From JAAYJM01 sp964498585 (GTDB lineage: Bacteria > Bacteroidota > Ignavibacteria > Kapaibacteriales > UBA2268), in NCBI GenBank assembly GCA_964498585.1, contig CAZCHH010000013.1, positions 1 to 56,739 on the forward strand: a stretch of DNA of 56,739 bases, given 5' to 3'. This document shows, one piece after another, positions 16,324 to 24,909 of the stretch. Both the position numbers and the translations under genes were made by a program. Positions within the stretch are counted from its first letter, which is position 1, and the number at the start of each line of letters is the position of its first letter. The notes beneath the pieces were generated by a model, which searched no databases, was not told the DNA's origin, and saw nothing but the letters and a program-made list of their open reading frames with translations.

Positions 16324-18303
16324 TTATTTATCTAATTTTGCTCTTAAAGAATCCCAAATAATATAAACGATAAGCACAGCAAACATAATTATTGCTAATG
16401 CTTCAGCTCCGGATGTGCCTTGCCAGTTTTGACTAAATAAATCAAGTCCAAGGAACTTTAGCAATGCTCCAATTACACCGAATAAAGAGCCACCTGCAAT
16501 AAAGCCAGAAGCAATCAGCGTTCCACGTTGGTAGCGTGCCTGGCATAAAGCATTATCTTTTGTTGATGATTTAATGAAGTATGCAACAAGACCACCTGCG
16601 AGAAGCGGTGTATTGAGTTCAAGCGGTAAATACATTCCTAATGCAAATGCAAGCGGAGAAATTCCAATAGCATTTACTATTAATGCAATTACAGCACCAA
16701 CTAAATATAGTATCCAATTGATTTGAGCATCAGGCGACATCAATGGTTGAATAACTGCTGCCATCGCATTTGCTTGTGGAGCAGCAAGCGGATTAGCATT
16801 GTCCGGACTGAACCCATAAGTTTCGTTTAAAATTAAAATAACTGCTCCAACCGTTGCAGCAGAAACTATTGTTCCGAGGAACTTCCATGATTCCTGCTTG
16901 TAAGGAGTGGTTCCAAGCCAGTAACCAATTTTTAAATCTGTTATAAAGCCGCCAGCCATTGAAAGTGCTGTGCAAACTATTCCGCCTATGATTAAAGCAC
17001 TTATAATCCCCTGGTCGCCGGTCAATCCGACTTTTGCTAAAATGAATGATGAAAGTATTAATGTCATCAAAGTCATACCTGAAACCGGATTTGTTCCAAC
17101 AATTGCTATTGCATTTGCTGCAACTGTTGTAAATAAAAATGAAATAATCACTACAACAAGCAGTGCGATAATAGCGTGAGTTAATGTAAGCTCAACTCCA
17201 GTTAATAAGAAAATGAATATTGCAATTACTGTTAAAAGAATAAAAATCACATTATAAGTAATTTTAATATCTTTTTGTGTTCTTGGAATATCAGAGTCCG
17301 CAGTTTTCTTTTTACCAAAAATTTCTTTTATTGCAAGTGAGAAGGCACTGCCGATGATTTTTGATGATTTCAAAATACCGATAATACCAGCCATAGCAAT
17401 ACCACCGATACCAATATGGCGAACATAATCTCTGAAAATCTGTTCGGCGCTCATACTTGCAAAAAAGTTTACTCCGTCTGTTCCTGCAACAATGCTTCCG
17501 ATTTGATTAATTAGTGGTATCATTACAAAATACGAAAGGAAAGAGCCAGCACAGATTATTGTTGCAAACTTTAATCCAACGATATAACCAAGACCAAAAA
17601 TCATTGAAAGTGTGTTGATTTTGAAAATCAATTTCAAATCGGTATATAAACTTTCGCCAAAAGAAAAAATTCTTGTAGTAACAACTTCAGACCACCATCC
17701 GAGTGAAGTGATGATAAAATCGTAAAATCCTCCTACAAGACCGCTCACAATAAGGACACCGGCTTGCTTGCCACCCTGCTCACCTGTAATAAGGATTTCA
17801 GTAGTTGCAGTTGCTTCCGGAAATGGAAATTTCCCATGCATATCTTTAACGAAGTATTTCCTAAACGGTATTAGGAAAAGAATACCGAGGAAACCTCCGA
17901 GAAGAGACGACATGAAAACCTGAAAAAAACTAACGTCTAATTTTAAGATATAAAGACCGGGAATAGTGAAAATAGCACCGGCAACAATAACGCCCGACGA
18001 GGCACCAATTGATTGAATAATGACATTTTGACCAAGAGAATTTTTCTTCTTGGCAAAAGTTGAGAGACCTACTGCAAGAATTGAAATAGGAATAGCTGCT
18101 TCGAATACCTGTCCGATTTTGAGTCCGGAATAAGCTGCAGCTGCAGAAAAAATCAAAGCCATAAATAAGCCCCAAAAAACTGACCAGTAGTTCACTTCGG
18201 GAATTAATTTATTTGCCGGCATTACGGGAATATACTCTTCCCCCGGCTTCAGCTCCCTGTATGAATTTTCTGGTAATCCGCTCTGTGTAATATTGCTTTC
18301 CAT
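16324..18303 (-). CDS. OPT-family oligopeptide transporter
   Basis: The 659-residue protein has 14 or more hydrophobic segments and fits PF03169, secondary transporters of small peptides or metal chelates. Typical sequence includes NYWSVFWGLFMALIFSAAAA with YSGLKIGQVFEAAIPI near the N-terminus, KFPFPEATATTEILITGEQGG (family KFPxxxA), GANPVSGM-type sequence (here VGTNPVSGMTLMTLI), MAGGFITDLKIGYWLG, and LPLELNTPLLAGGL near the C-terminus. The start ATG has an AGGAG Shine-Dalgarno seven bases upstream. It leads a two-gene unit with the flippase-like protein, and lies about 150 bases from the insertion sequence at 18450. Confidence 0.93.
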   Translation of the reverse strand: MESNITQSGLPENSYRELKPGEEYIPVMPANKLIPEVNYWSVFWGLFMALIFSAAAAYSGLKIGQVFEAAIPISILAVGLSTFAKKKNSLGQNVIIQSIGASSGVIVAGAIFTIPGLYILKLDVSFFQVFMSSLLGGFLGILFLIPFRKYFVKDMHGKFPFPEATATTEILITGEQGGKQAGVLIVSGLVGGFYDFIITSLGWWSEVVTTRIFSFGESLYTDLKLIFKINTLSMIFGLGYIVGLKFATIICAGSFLSYFVMIPLINQIGSIVAGTDGVNFFASMSAEQIFRDYVRHIGIGGIAMAGIIGILKSSKIIGSAFSLAIKEIFGKKKTADSDIPRTQKDIKITYNVIFILLTVIAIFIFLLTGVELTLTHAIIALLVVVIISFLFTTVAANAIAIVGTNPVSGMTLMTLILSSFILAKVGLTGDQGIISALIIGGIVCTALSMAGGFITDLKIGYWLGTTPYKQESWKFLGTIVSAATVGAVILILNETYGFSPDNANPLAAPQANAMAAVIQPLMSPDAQINWILYLVGAVIALIVNAIGISPLAFALGMYLPLELNTPLLAGGLVAYFIKSSTKDNALCQARYQRGTLIASGFIAGGSLFGVIGALLKFLGLDLFSQNWQGTSGAEALAIIMFAVLIVYIIWDSLRAKLDK

Positions 18304-18449
18304 AATCTCCTGTTAATAATTTGTATTGAATTTATTTTTCTTCTATTTATTCCATATTAACTTTATTACTTTACAATTTAACTATTTTTTTTTAATTTCA
18401 AAAATAATGAAAAGCATAATTAATCTTTTTTTGTTCTTAAAATCACTAC

Positions 18450-19803
18450 TGTCCAAAATAAATAAAAATCAAATAACAGGTATAGATAAAATCTATATCT
18501 TATTACCTAAAAATCTCTTTTTAAAAATCAATCCCCCCCTTAATTTCTAAAATAATCGTAACTGCAAATCATTTTCATCATAACCATCTTCAACTTCAAA
18601 TGGCTTGTTAAGCCATAACATTAATTCTATTTTAACAAAGATATTCAAACGTAAAAATGCTACTAAGTTAGATAAGCACCAATTATACGATGCTATCGCT
18701 TTTAAGTATTTTAATATCAATATTGTTAGCATTGCTGTCCATATTTGTATCAATACTGCATTAGCACTTGTGCCTACAAATGACTTGATACGAAGCAACT
18801 GTTTTATTTCCTTGAAAAAGATTTCTATTTGCCAGCGGCTTTTATAAAGCTCTCATATTGTGTTTGCTGTCCAAGTAAAATTATTAGTTAGCAATTCTAT
18901 TGTTTCATTTTTTTCTTCGTTAAAAACAACTACTCTTCTCAACTTTTTAGGATATTTCTGTGCTGTTTCTTCTTCAGAAAGTTCTATATACTCATCTACA
19001 AGTATATGCTCATGGCGATTATCAGGTAAATCACGTTCTTTTAATCGCTTAAATTTTATATTCTTTTTTAATCGCGTTACAAAATATACGCCTTCTGTAT
19101 TCCAGCGACTAAGCATAATAAAATCAAGGTAAGCCCTGTCCATTACTATTACTGCACCCTTGCGAAAACTTAACTCTTGGACGGCTTTTACATCACTTAA
19201 TTTGCCATCGCTCATATATACATAAACAGGAAGGCAACTATCGTAATCCAAAATCGTATGAAGCTTAATTGCTCCTTTTGCTGTCCTATATAATGCCCAG
19301 TCAAATATTGACAAGCAAAGCGTTATTGTTGTAGAATCAAGCAAATATATTTTCGACTTTATCTTAAACTTTTTCTGCTTAAAACCAGCTAAACTGCTTA
19401 AATGCTCAAGCATTTTAAAATAATAATCTTTAAATAAGTTCCAATCTCGTTTTTTATTAATATAAGATAAACTACTTTTGCTTGGGGCTTTGCTTACTCC
19501 AAGATGATTAAGATTTCCAGTAGCCGACATCAGACAATTGCTTATTTCTCTTAGTGAATTTGAAGCAGAAAAGTGTAAAAATAACATAGAAACCAAGTGT
19601 GTCCAGCTATTTATTCCTTTGTTATATTTATCTGTTTGTCGTTCTTTAACTAAGTTGCGAAAGATATTCTTTTCTAATTTGTTGATTATTTGACTGATTA
19701 ATGTTATTTTTTGTCATAGCTAAAGTCTTTAATTAGTTTTATTCTTATTGGGAGTAACTATAAAATCAAAATTAAGACTTTAGCTGCTTTTTTATTTTGG
19801 TCA
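18450..19803 (-). mobile_element. Decayed IS4-type insertion sequence, about 1.35 kb
   Basis: The left boundary TGTCCAAAATAAATAAAA (18450-18467) and right boundary, read inward as TGACCAAAATAAAAAAGC (from 19803), form about 18-bp imperfect terminal inverted repeats. A second inverted pair, AGCTAAAGTCTT / AAGACTTTAGCT (19718-19729 and 19773-19784), lies just inside the right end. The single transposase reading frame in between has a DDE-type catalytic core. I see no obvious target duplication, as expected for an old copy. It sits between the OPT transporter and the four-gene redox operon. Confidence 0.7.
18547..19717 (-). pseudogene. IS4-family transposase with in-frame TGA and doubtful start
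   Basis: The reading frame from about 19713 to 18547 encodes a DDE_Tnp_1-type transposase. It shows the DUF4372-like N-terminus (SWTHLVSMLFLHFSASNSLREI), the first Asp region IYLLDSTTITL, AKGAIKLHT, the second Asp region VIVMDRAYLDF, and the YREK-like region ELYKSRWQIEIFFKEIKQL, then LRIKSFVGTSANAV. It is cut by a TGA at 18853-18855, exactly between TANTI and ELYKSRW, with the frame unchanged on both sides. At the 5' end the only good ATG (19717) opens another frame (MTKNNINQ...) that stops early, while the transposase frame has only weak starts (TTG 19596), so a frameshift near the start is also likely. Expected to be inactive. Confidence 0.85.
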
Positions 19804-20055
19804 GATGCGAATAAACTTAATAAAAATTTGATATTTTCTTTTTAAAAATATTTTTATTTTTTCAGAGCAAATATTTCTTATATAATAAAAATTTTCAAAA
19901 AAAAAAATTTAATTTGCTTTTTTACAAAAAATATTTGTAAATTTATTTTGTGAGTAGTTACTTAAAAAATTAAAAAAAAATTTGTATTATATTGTTTTAT
20001 TTTAAAAAATAAATATGTATTTAATAAAAGGAATATTCACATATTAGGTTGAAAA

Positions 20056-20898
20056 ATGTTACAAAGCGAAGTTCTGAGCATAGTTGACAAACATATTGAC
20101 AATAACTCGGGTTTAATGTCTATACTGGAGGAAATCCAGGAAAAATATAGATATTTACCTGAATTTGCGTTGAAAATAGTTTCTCAACGAACGAAACATT
20201 CTTTATCCGAAATTTATGGTGTAGCTACTTTTTACAAGGCATTTAGTTTGCATCCCCGTGGTAAACACTTAATTTCGGTATGTTTGGGTACAGCGTGTCA
20301 TGTTCGTGGTGGACAATCTATTGCATACGAGTTTTCGAAGCAGTTAGATATAAAACCAGGTTGCACAACTTCTGACAAAGAGTTTTCTTTGGAAACAGTC
20401 AATTGTCTTGGGGCTTGTGCCTTAGGTCCTATCGTTGTTGTTGATGGACAATATTATTCAAAAGTTTTATCTAAAAAAGTGAAACAAATAATCAAAGAAA
20501 CGAGCGAAGGTTTAGATAATACTATTGTAACTACTGACCGCAGAATATTTCCTGTTAATGTTAATTGTCCATATTGCAATCATACGTTAATGAACAATGA
20601 AAGGTTAATTGATAACAGCCCAACAATTCGATTGACAATTACTTGGGGTGTTAAGCATGGTAGTTTATATTTATCAAGTCTTTATGGTAGTTATAATAGT
20701 GAAACAGATTTTGAAATACCAGAAGGAGCTGTGGTGAATCTATTTTGTCCACATTGTCATTCAGAGTTAAGAGGAATTTCAGCTTGTCCTGAATGCGATA
20801 TGAAAATGATTTCTTTTAAAGTACGTGGCGGAGGAATATTACAGATATGTCCTAAGAAAGGATGTAGTGGGCATCGGTTAGATTTATCTTTAAATTGA
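20056..20898 (+). CDS. NuoE/HoxE-like [2Fe-2S] subunit with C-terminal zinc-ribbon extension
   Basis: Residues 1-150 are the thioredoxin-like NuoE domain (24-kDa subunit type). The sequence LPEFALKIVSQRTKHSLSEIYGVATFYKAF is typical, and the [2Fe-2S] ligands are C76, C81 (CLGTAC), C117 and C121 (CLGAC). Residues 151-280 are an unusual extension with four CxxC-like pairs (C171/C174, C231/C234, C244/C247, C265/C270), probably two zinc or iron sites. Standard NuoE is about 160 residues. The gene begins an operon with a NuoF-GltD fusion, a HoxU-like ferredoxin and an FMN glutamate-synthase-like subunit. In related bifurcating enzymes this subunit sits beside NuoF and relays electrons to or from its FMN. 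The ATG at 20056 directly gives the NuoE start. No clean promoter box was found in the 250 AT-rich bases upstream. Confidence 0.88.
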   Translation: MLQSEVLSIVDKHIDNNSGLMSILEEIQEKYRYLPEFALKIVSQRTKHSLSEIYGVATFYKAFSLHPRGKHLISVCLGTACHVRGGQSIAYEFSKQLDIKPGCTTSDKEFSLETVNCLGACALGPIVVVDGQYYSKVLSKKVKQIIKETSEGLDNTIVTTDRRIFPVNVNCPYCNHTLMNNERLIDNSPTIRLTITWGVKHGSLYLSSLYGSYNSETDFEIPEGAVVNLFCPHCHSELRGISACPECDMKMISFKVRGGGILQICPKKGCSGHRLDLSLN

Positions 20899-20978
20899 TA
20901 ATATTTAAAAATATTTCATTTTGATTCTATTAATGTATTTAAGTGAGAAATAAAATTAACAAGATAGGAGTTAAATAA

Positions 20979-23900
20979 ATGTCTGAATCGTACTATAAGG
21001 ACGAAATAAAAAAATTATCTTCAGTTGAAGATTTAGAAAGCTTATATTGGACGATTATCGATGAACAGAAAAGTGATAAACCACAGATATATATGTGCGG
21101 TGAAACTGCTTGCCAGGCAAGTGGTGCAAACGATTTGTTAAGAGTTGCCAAAAGATATATTCTCGAAAACGAACTTCAGGATAAAATTACTTTAAAAGTT
21201 TCTGGTTGCCACGGATTTTGTGAAATGGGTCCTACGGTTATTGTAAATCGGAATCAAACTTTTTATCCAAAAGTAACTCCTGAAAAACTTAACAAAATTA
21301 TAGATGCTGTAATTGGTGGTTATGTTATTGAGGATTATCTGTATAAAGATGCTAAAACTAATGAAGTTTTTGCTCAGCAAGATGATATTCCATTCTTTAA
21401 AAAACAGAATAGAATGATATTTGGCAAAAAGCAATTTATAGACCCAATTCATATATATGATTATTTATCTGTTGAAGGATATAAGGCAATAAGTAAAGTT
21501 TTGTCATCACTGACACCTGAAGAAGTTGTGAGTGAAATAAAAGCATCTGGACTCCGTGGTCGTGGTGGTGCTGGCTTTCCTACTGGATTAAAATGGGAAT
21601 TGTTATCTAAGCAATCTTCTGCAAAAGGAAAATATATCATTTGTAATGCTGACGAAGGTGACCCTGGTGCATATATGGACAGGAGCTTACTGGAAGGCAA
21701 TCCACATAGTATTATTGAGGGTATGCTTATTGGAGCTTTTGCAACCGGTGCAACTGATGGTATTGTTTATGTCCGTAATGAATACCCCGTAGCAGTTAAG
21801 CACTTAACAATTGCCTTAAGGCAGGCAAGAGAAATTGGACTTCTCGGAAAAAATATTCTCGGAACCGATTTTTCGTTTGATATTAATATAATTCGTGGTG
21901 CAGGTGCTTTTGTTTGTGGAGAAGAAACAGCTTTAATTCGTTCTATTGAAGGTAAAGTTGGCGAACCACGTCAAAGACCTCCATATCCAATTCAAAAAGG
22001 TGTTTGGGGAAAGCCAACAATAATTAATAACGTCGAAACTTGGGCAAATATCCCAATTATTATTCAAAATGGTTCAGCTGATTATAATGCTATTGGCACC
22101 AACACAAGCAAAGGAACTAAGATATTTAGTTTAGTTGGTAAAATCAAAAACACTGGTTTGGTTGAAGTGCCAATGGGTATTACAATCAAAGAAATAATTT
22201 ATGATATTGGTGGTGGTTCTCCGGATAGAACCAAAATCAAGGCAATTCAAACAGGCGGTCCCTCTGGGGGTTGTATTCCTATTAGAATGTTTGATTTAGC
22301 AATAGACTATGATTCTCTTGCCAAAGCAGGTTCCATTATGGGCTCTGGCGGTATGATTGTTATGGATGAACATACTTGTATGGTTGATGTTGCTAAATAC
22401 TTTATGAACTTTTTGAAAGGTGAATCCTGTGGAAAGTGTTTCACTTGCAGAAAAGGGACTCAAAGGATGTATGAATTACTTGATGACATTACCAAAGGAT
22501 TAGGAACTTTAGAACATTTAGATTTATTAGAAGAACTTGCCCTAACTGTTAAAGACACTTCAATGTGTGGTCTCGGACAAACTGCTCCCAATCCAGTCCT
22601 TTCTACAATTAAATACTTCAGAAATGAATATATTGAACATATAGTTAATAAAAAATGTAAAGCTGGAGTTTGTAAAGAATTAGTTGGCGCACCCTGTCAG
22701 GCAACATGTCCAATAGGCACAGAAGCTTGGAGATATGTAGCACATATTGCAAGAGGTGAATATGAAAAAGCATATATTGCAATACGGGAAGCCAATCCGT
22801 TCCCATCTGTTTGTGCAAGGGTATGCAGTCATCCTTGTGAATATATGTGCCGTGCTGGTTTTGGCGAAGGTCAGCCAATTGCAATTCGGGCTTTGAAGCG
22901 TTTCATTACTGAAAAGATTGACCCAAGCATATATCAACCAAATAGAATTGACAGCAATAATGTTGATAATAAAAAAGTTGCTGTAATCGGTTCTGGTCCA
23001 TCTGGTATGACCGCCGCTCACTATTTATCTTTAAAAGGATACAAAGTAACTGTTTTCGAAAAAGATGCAATTCCGGGTGGAATGCTAATTAGTGGTATCC
23101 CAGCTTATAGACTTTCCCGCGAAGTTTTAAGAAAAGAAATCAATGCCTTGATTGATGATAATGTTACCTTAAAATGTGATACCGCGTTAGGTAGAGATAT
23201 TACAATAGATAGTTTGTTGAAAGAAGGATATAGTGCAGTATTTTTAGGTATGGGCGCTCACAAGAGCAAATTATTAAATATTGAGGGAGAAGACTTGAAA
23301 GGAGTTTATCCGGCTATTGAATTTTTAAAGAATTTTAACTTAATAGGTAAAAATCTGGCTAAAGGAAGAGTTGGAGTGATTGGAGGTGGTGATTCAGCCA
23401 TAGATGCTGCAAGAGTTTCTTTAAGACAAAAAGAAGTCGAAAGCGTTACAATTCTTTATCGCCGCACCCGACCTGAAATGCCGGCTTTACAGCATGAAAT
23501 TGATGCTGCTTTGGAAGAAGGTATAAAACTGCAAACTTTAGTTTCACCGAAAAGAATTTTATCTGATGGAAAAAATTTAAAAGGTGTTGAAATTATTAAA
23601 AACAAACTTGGTGATGTCGATGCAAGTGGCAGAAGAAATCCAGTTGAAATTCCGGGTTCTGAAGAAACTTTAGAGTTTGATACATTAATTGTAACTATTG
23701 GCGATACCCCAGATGTAGATTATATTTCCTATATGGGAATTGATGTAAATAAATGGGGCACTTTGATTATAAATGAAGACACATTGCAAACAAATCGGGA
23801 AAGTGTTTTTGCTGGTGGAGATGTTGTAACTGGTCCTAATACTGTTATCGCAGCCATAGCTGATGGTAAAAAAGCTGCTGTAATGATTGACAGATACTTA

Positions 23901-24185
23901 AAAGGTGAGCCACTGAAACAACCTGTTATGCCTTATCTTCCAGAAAAATATATTGCTCCTTTTGAAGAAACAGAAGCAACAGAAAGCGTTGAAACACCAA
24001 GAGTTAAGTTACCAACAATAGATGCTGATGCAAGAGTTAATAGTTTAGAAGAAGTTGAATTGACTTTAACTGATGATGATGCAAAATACGAAGCCAGACG
24101 TTGTTTACGATGCGATTTAGAATTTACTTATCAAAAAAATAAACAACTGGAAAATCAAGAAGTTCAAGAAGGAGTGTTCGTATGA
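20979..24185 (+). CDS. NuoF-GltD fusion flavoprotein (NADH dehydrogenase 51-kDa type plus NAD(P)H-glutamate synthase small-subunit type)
   Basis: This is a 1068-residue multidomain redox protein. Residues 1-115 form a second thioredoxin-like [2Fe-2S] domain (C40, C45, C77, C81). Residues 150-560 are NuoF: GLRGRGGAGFPTGLKW (191-206, NAD/FMN loop), NADEGDPGAYMDRSLLEG (223-240, FMN), the SLBB domain and the [4Fe-4S] ligands ESCGKCFTC plus C530. Residues 565-1050 are GltD: a Cys-rich N-terminal cluster domain (C573, C577, C612, C616, C620, C624), an FAD-binding GSGPSG motif (~671), a second nucleotide-binding motif GGGDSAIDAAR (~800) and AGGDVVTGPNTVIAAIADGK near the end. Both nucleotide sites look intact, so it could join an NAD(H) site to a second NAD(P)H/FAD site. 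The start has a TAGGAG Shine-Dalgarno; the stop overlaps the next ATG (ATGA). Confidence 0.93.
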   Translation: MSESYYKDEIKKLSSVEDLESLYWTIIDEQKSDKPQIYMCGETACQASGANDLLRVAKRYILENELQDKITLKVSGCHGFCEMGPTVIVNRNQTFYPKVTPEKLNKIIDAVIGGYVIEDYLYKDAKTNEVFAQQDDIPFFKKQNRMIFGKKQFIDPIHIYDYLSVEGYKAISKVLSSLTPEEVVSEIKASGLRGRGGAGFPTGLKWELLSKQSSAKGKYIICNADEGDPGAYMDRSLLEGNPHSIIEGMLIGAFATGATDGIVYVRNEYPVAVKHLTIALRQAREIGLLGKNILGTDFSFDINIIRGAGAFVCGEETALIRSIEGKVGEPRQRPPYPIQKGVWGKPTIINNVETWANIPIIIQNGSADYNAIGTNTSKGTKIFSLVGKIKNTGLVEVPMGITIKEIIYDIGGGSPDRTKIKAIQTGGPSGGCIPIRMFDLAIDYDSLAKAGSIMGSGGMIVMDEHTCMVDVAKYFMNFLKGESCGKCFTCRKGTQRMYELLDDITKGLGTLEHLDLLEELALTVKDTSMCGLGQTAPNPVLSTIKYFRNEYIEHIVNKKCKAGVCKELVGAPCQATCPIGTEAWRYVAHIARGEYEKAYIAIREANPFPSVCARVCSHPCEYMCRAGFGEGQPIAIRALKRFITEKIDPSIYQPNRIDSNNVDNKKVAVIGSGPSGMTAAHYLSLKGYKVTVFEKDAIPGGMLISGIPAYRLSREVLRKEINALIDDNVTLKCDTALGRDITIDSLLKEGYSAVFLGMGAHKSKLLNIEGEDLKGVYPAIEFLKNFNLIGKNLAKGRVGVIGGGDSAIDAARVSLRQKEVESVTILYRRTRPEMPALQHEIDAALEEGIKLQTLVSPKRILSDGKNLKGVEIIKNKLGDVDASGRRNPVEIPGSEETLEFDTLIVTIGDTPDVDYISYMGIDVNKWGTLIINEDTLQTNRESVFAGGDVVTGPNTVIAAIADGKKAAVMIDRYLKGEPLKQPVMPYLPEKYIAPFEETEATESVETPRVKLPTIDADARVNSLEEVELTLTDDDAKYEARRCLRCDLEFTYQKNKQLENQEVQEGVFV

Positions 24186-24862
24186 TAAATATCAGTATTA
24201 ACGGAGTACCTTTACAAGTTGAGAAAGGAACAACACTTTTAGAGGCAGCACAATTTTTAGGATTTCCTGTTCCTACTCTTTGCCACATGGAAGGATTAAG
24301 TCCTTATGGAGCTTGTCGTTTGTGTGTTGTTGAAATTGGAGAAGGAGAGCGGGCAAAATTAGTCTCCTCCTGTACCTATCCTGCAGAAGAGGGACTGAAA
24401 GTACGAACTTCATCTGCCCGTGTTGTTAGGGCGAGAAGAATGATTATTGAACTATTATTAGCTTCAGCACCACAATCGAAAGTCATTCAAGATTTAGCTT
24501 CAAAATTTGATGTACATAAGCAGAGATTCAAACAGGAATGGTTGGATTGTATTTTATGTGGTAGATGCGTCAGAATGTGTAAAGAACAAATGGTAGCCGG
24601 AGCAATTGGTTTCAGTTCACGTGGAGAAACCCGGGCTTTAGGAACACCTTTTAATGCAAAAAGCGATGATTGCCGGCTTTGTGGTGGATGTATCTATGTT
24701 TGCCCTGTTTGCCAATTAAGATGTACTTATACGGACAAAGAAAATGCTATTTGCAATGGATGTGTGCAAATTAGTTTGCCATGCGTTGGAAAAGGAAATT
24801 TCGATGATATGATGTGTTATATGGATCCATGCGTTGCTTGTGAAATTGTTACTAAAAATTAA
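24182..24862 (+). CDS. HoxU/NuoG-N-like ferredoxin subunit with Cys-rich tail
   Basis: The 226-residue protein starts with a [2Fe-2S] ferredoxin domain (C34, C45, C48, C64; CHMEGLSPYGACRLC). Next comes a short linker without the His-ligated cluster motif of NuoG, and two [4Fe-4S] motifs (C123-x2-C126-x2-C129-x3-C133 and C164-x2-C167-x2-C170-x3-C174). Residues 177-220 hold eight more cysteines (C177, C181, C191, C194, C201, C212, C217, C220), enough for a further cluster or metal site; HoxU proteins end without such a tail. It overlaps the NuoF-GltD gene by four bases (ATGA), so translation is probably coupled. It would bridge electrons between NuoF and the catalytic partner, or to free ferredoxin. 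Confidence 0.9.
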   Translation: MINISINGVPLQVEKGTTLLEAAQFLGFPVPTLCHMEGLSPYGACRLCVVEIGEGERAKLVSSCTYPAEEGLKVRTSSARVVRARRMIIELLLASAPQSKVIQDLASKFDVHKQRFKQEWLDCILCGRCVRMCKEQMVAGAIGFSSRGETRALGTPFNAKSDDCRLCGGCIYVCPVCQLRCTYTDKENAICNGCVQISLPCVGKGNFDDMMCYMDPCVACEIVTKN

Positions 24863-24909
24863 TTAAATGAAATAAAATTAAATTTTAAAAAAAATAAAGG
24901 AGCAAAACA

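Noticed and set aside
18326..18550. 74-codon plus-strand ORF left of the insertion sequence
   Set aside because: AT-rich Phe/Leu/Lys/Asn composition, crosses the IS left end, no ribosome-binding site.
18853..18855. Recoding of TGA (selenocysteine or reassigned codon) in the transposase
   Set aside because: No SECIS-like hairpin was seen right after it, and other genes end normally with TGA (for example 24183-24185), so a nonsense mutation is simpler.
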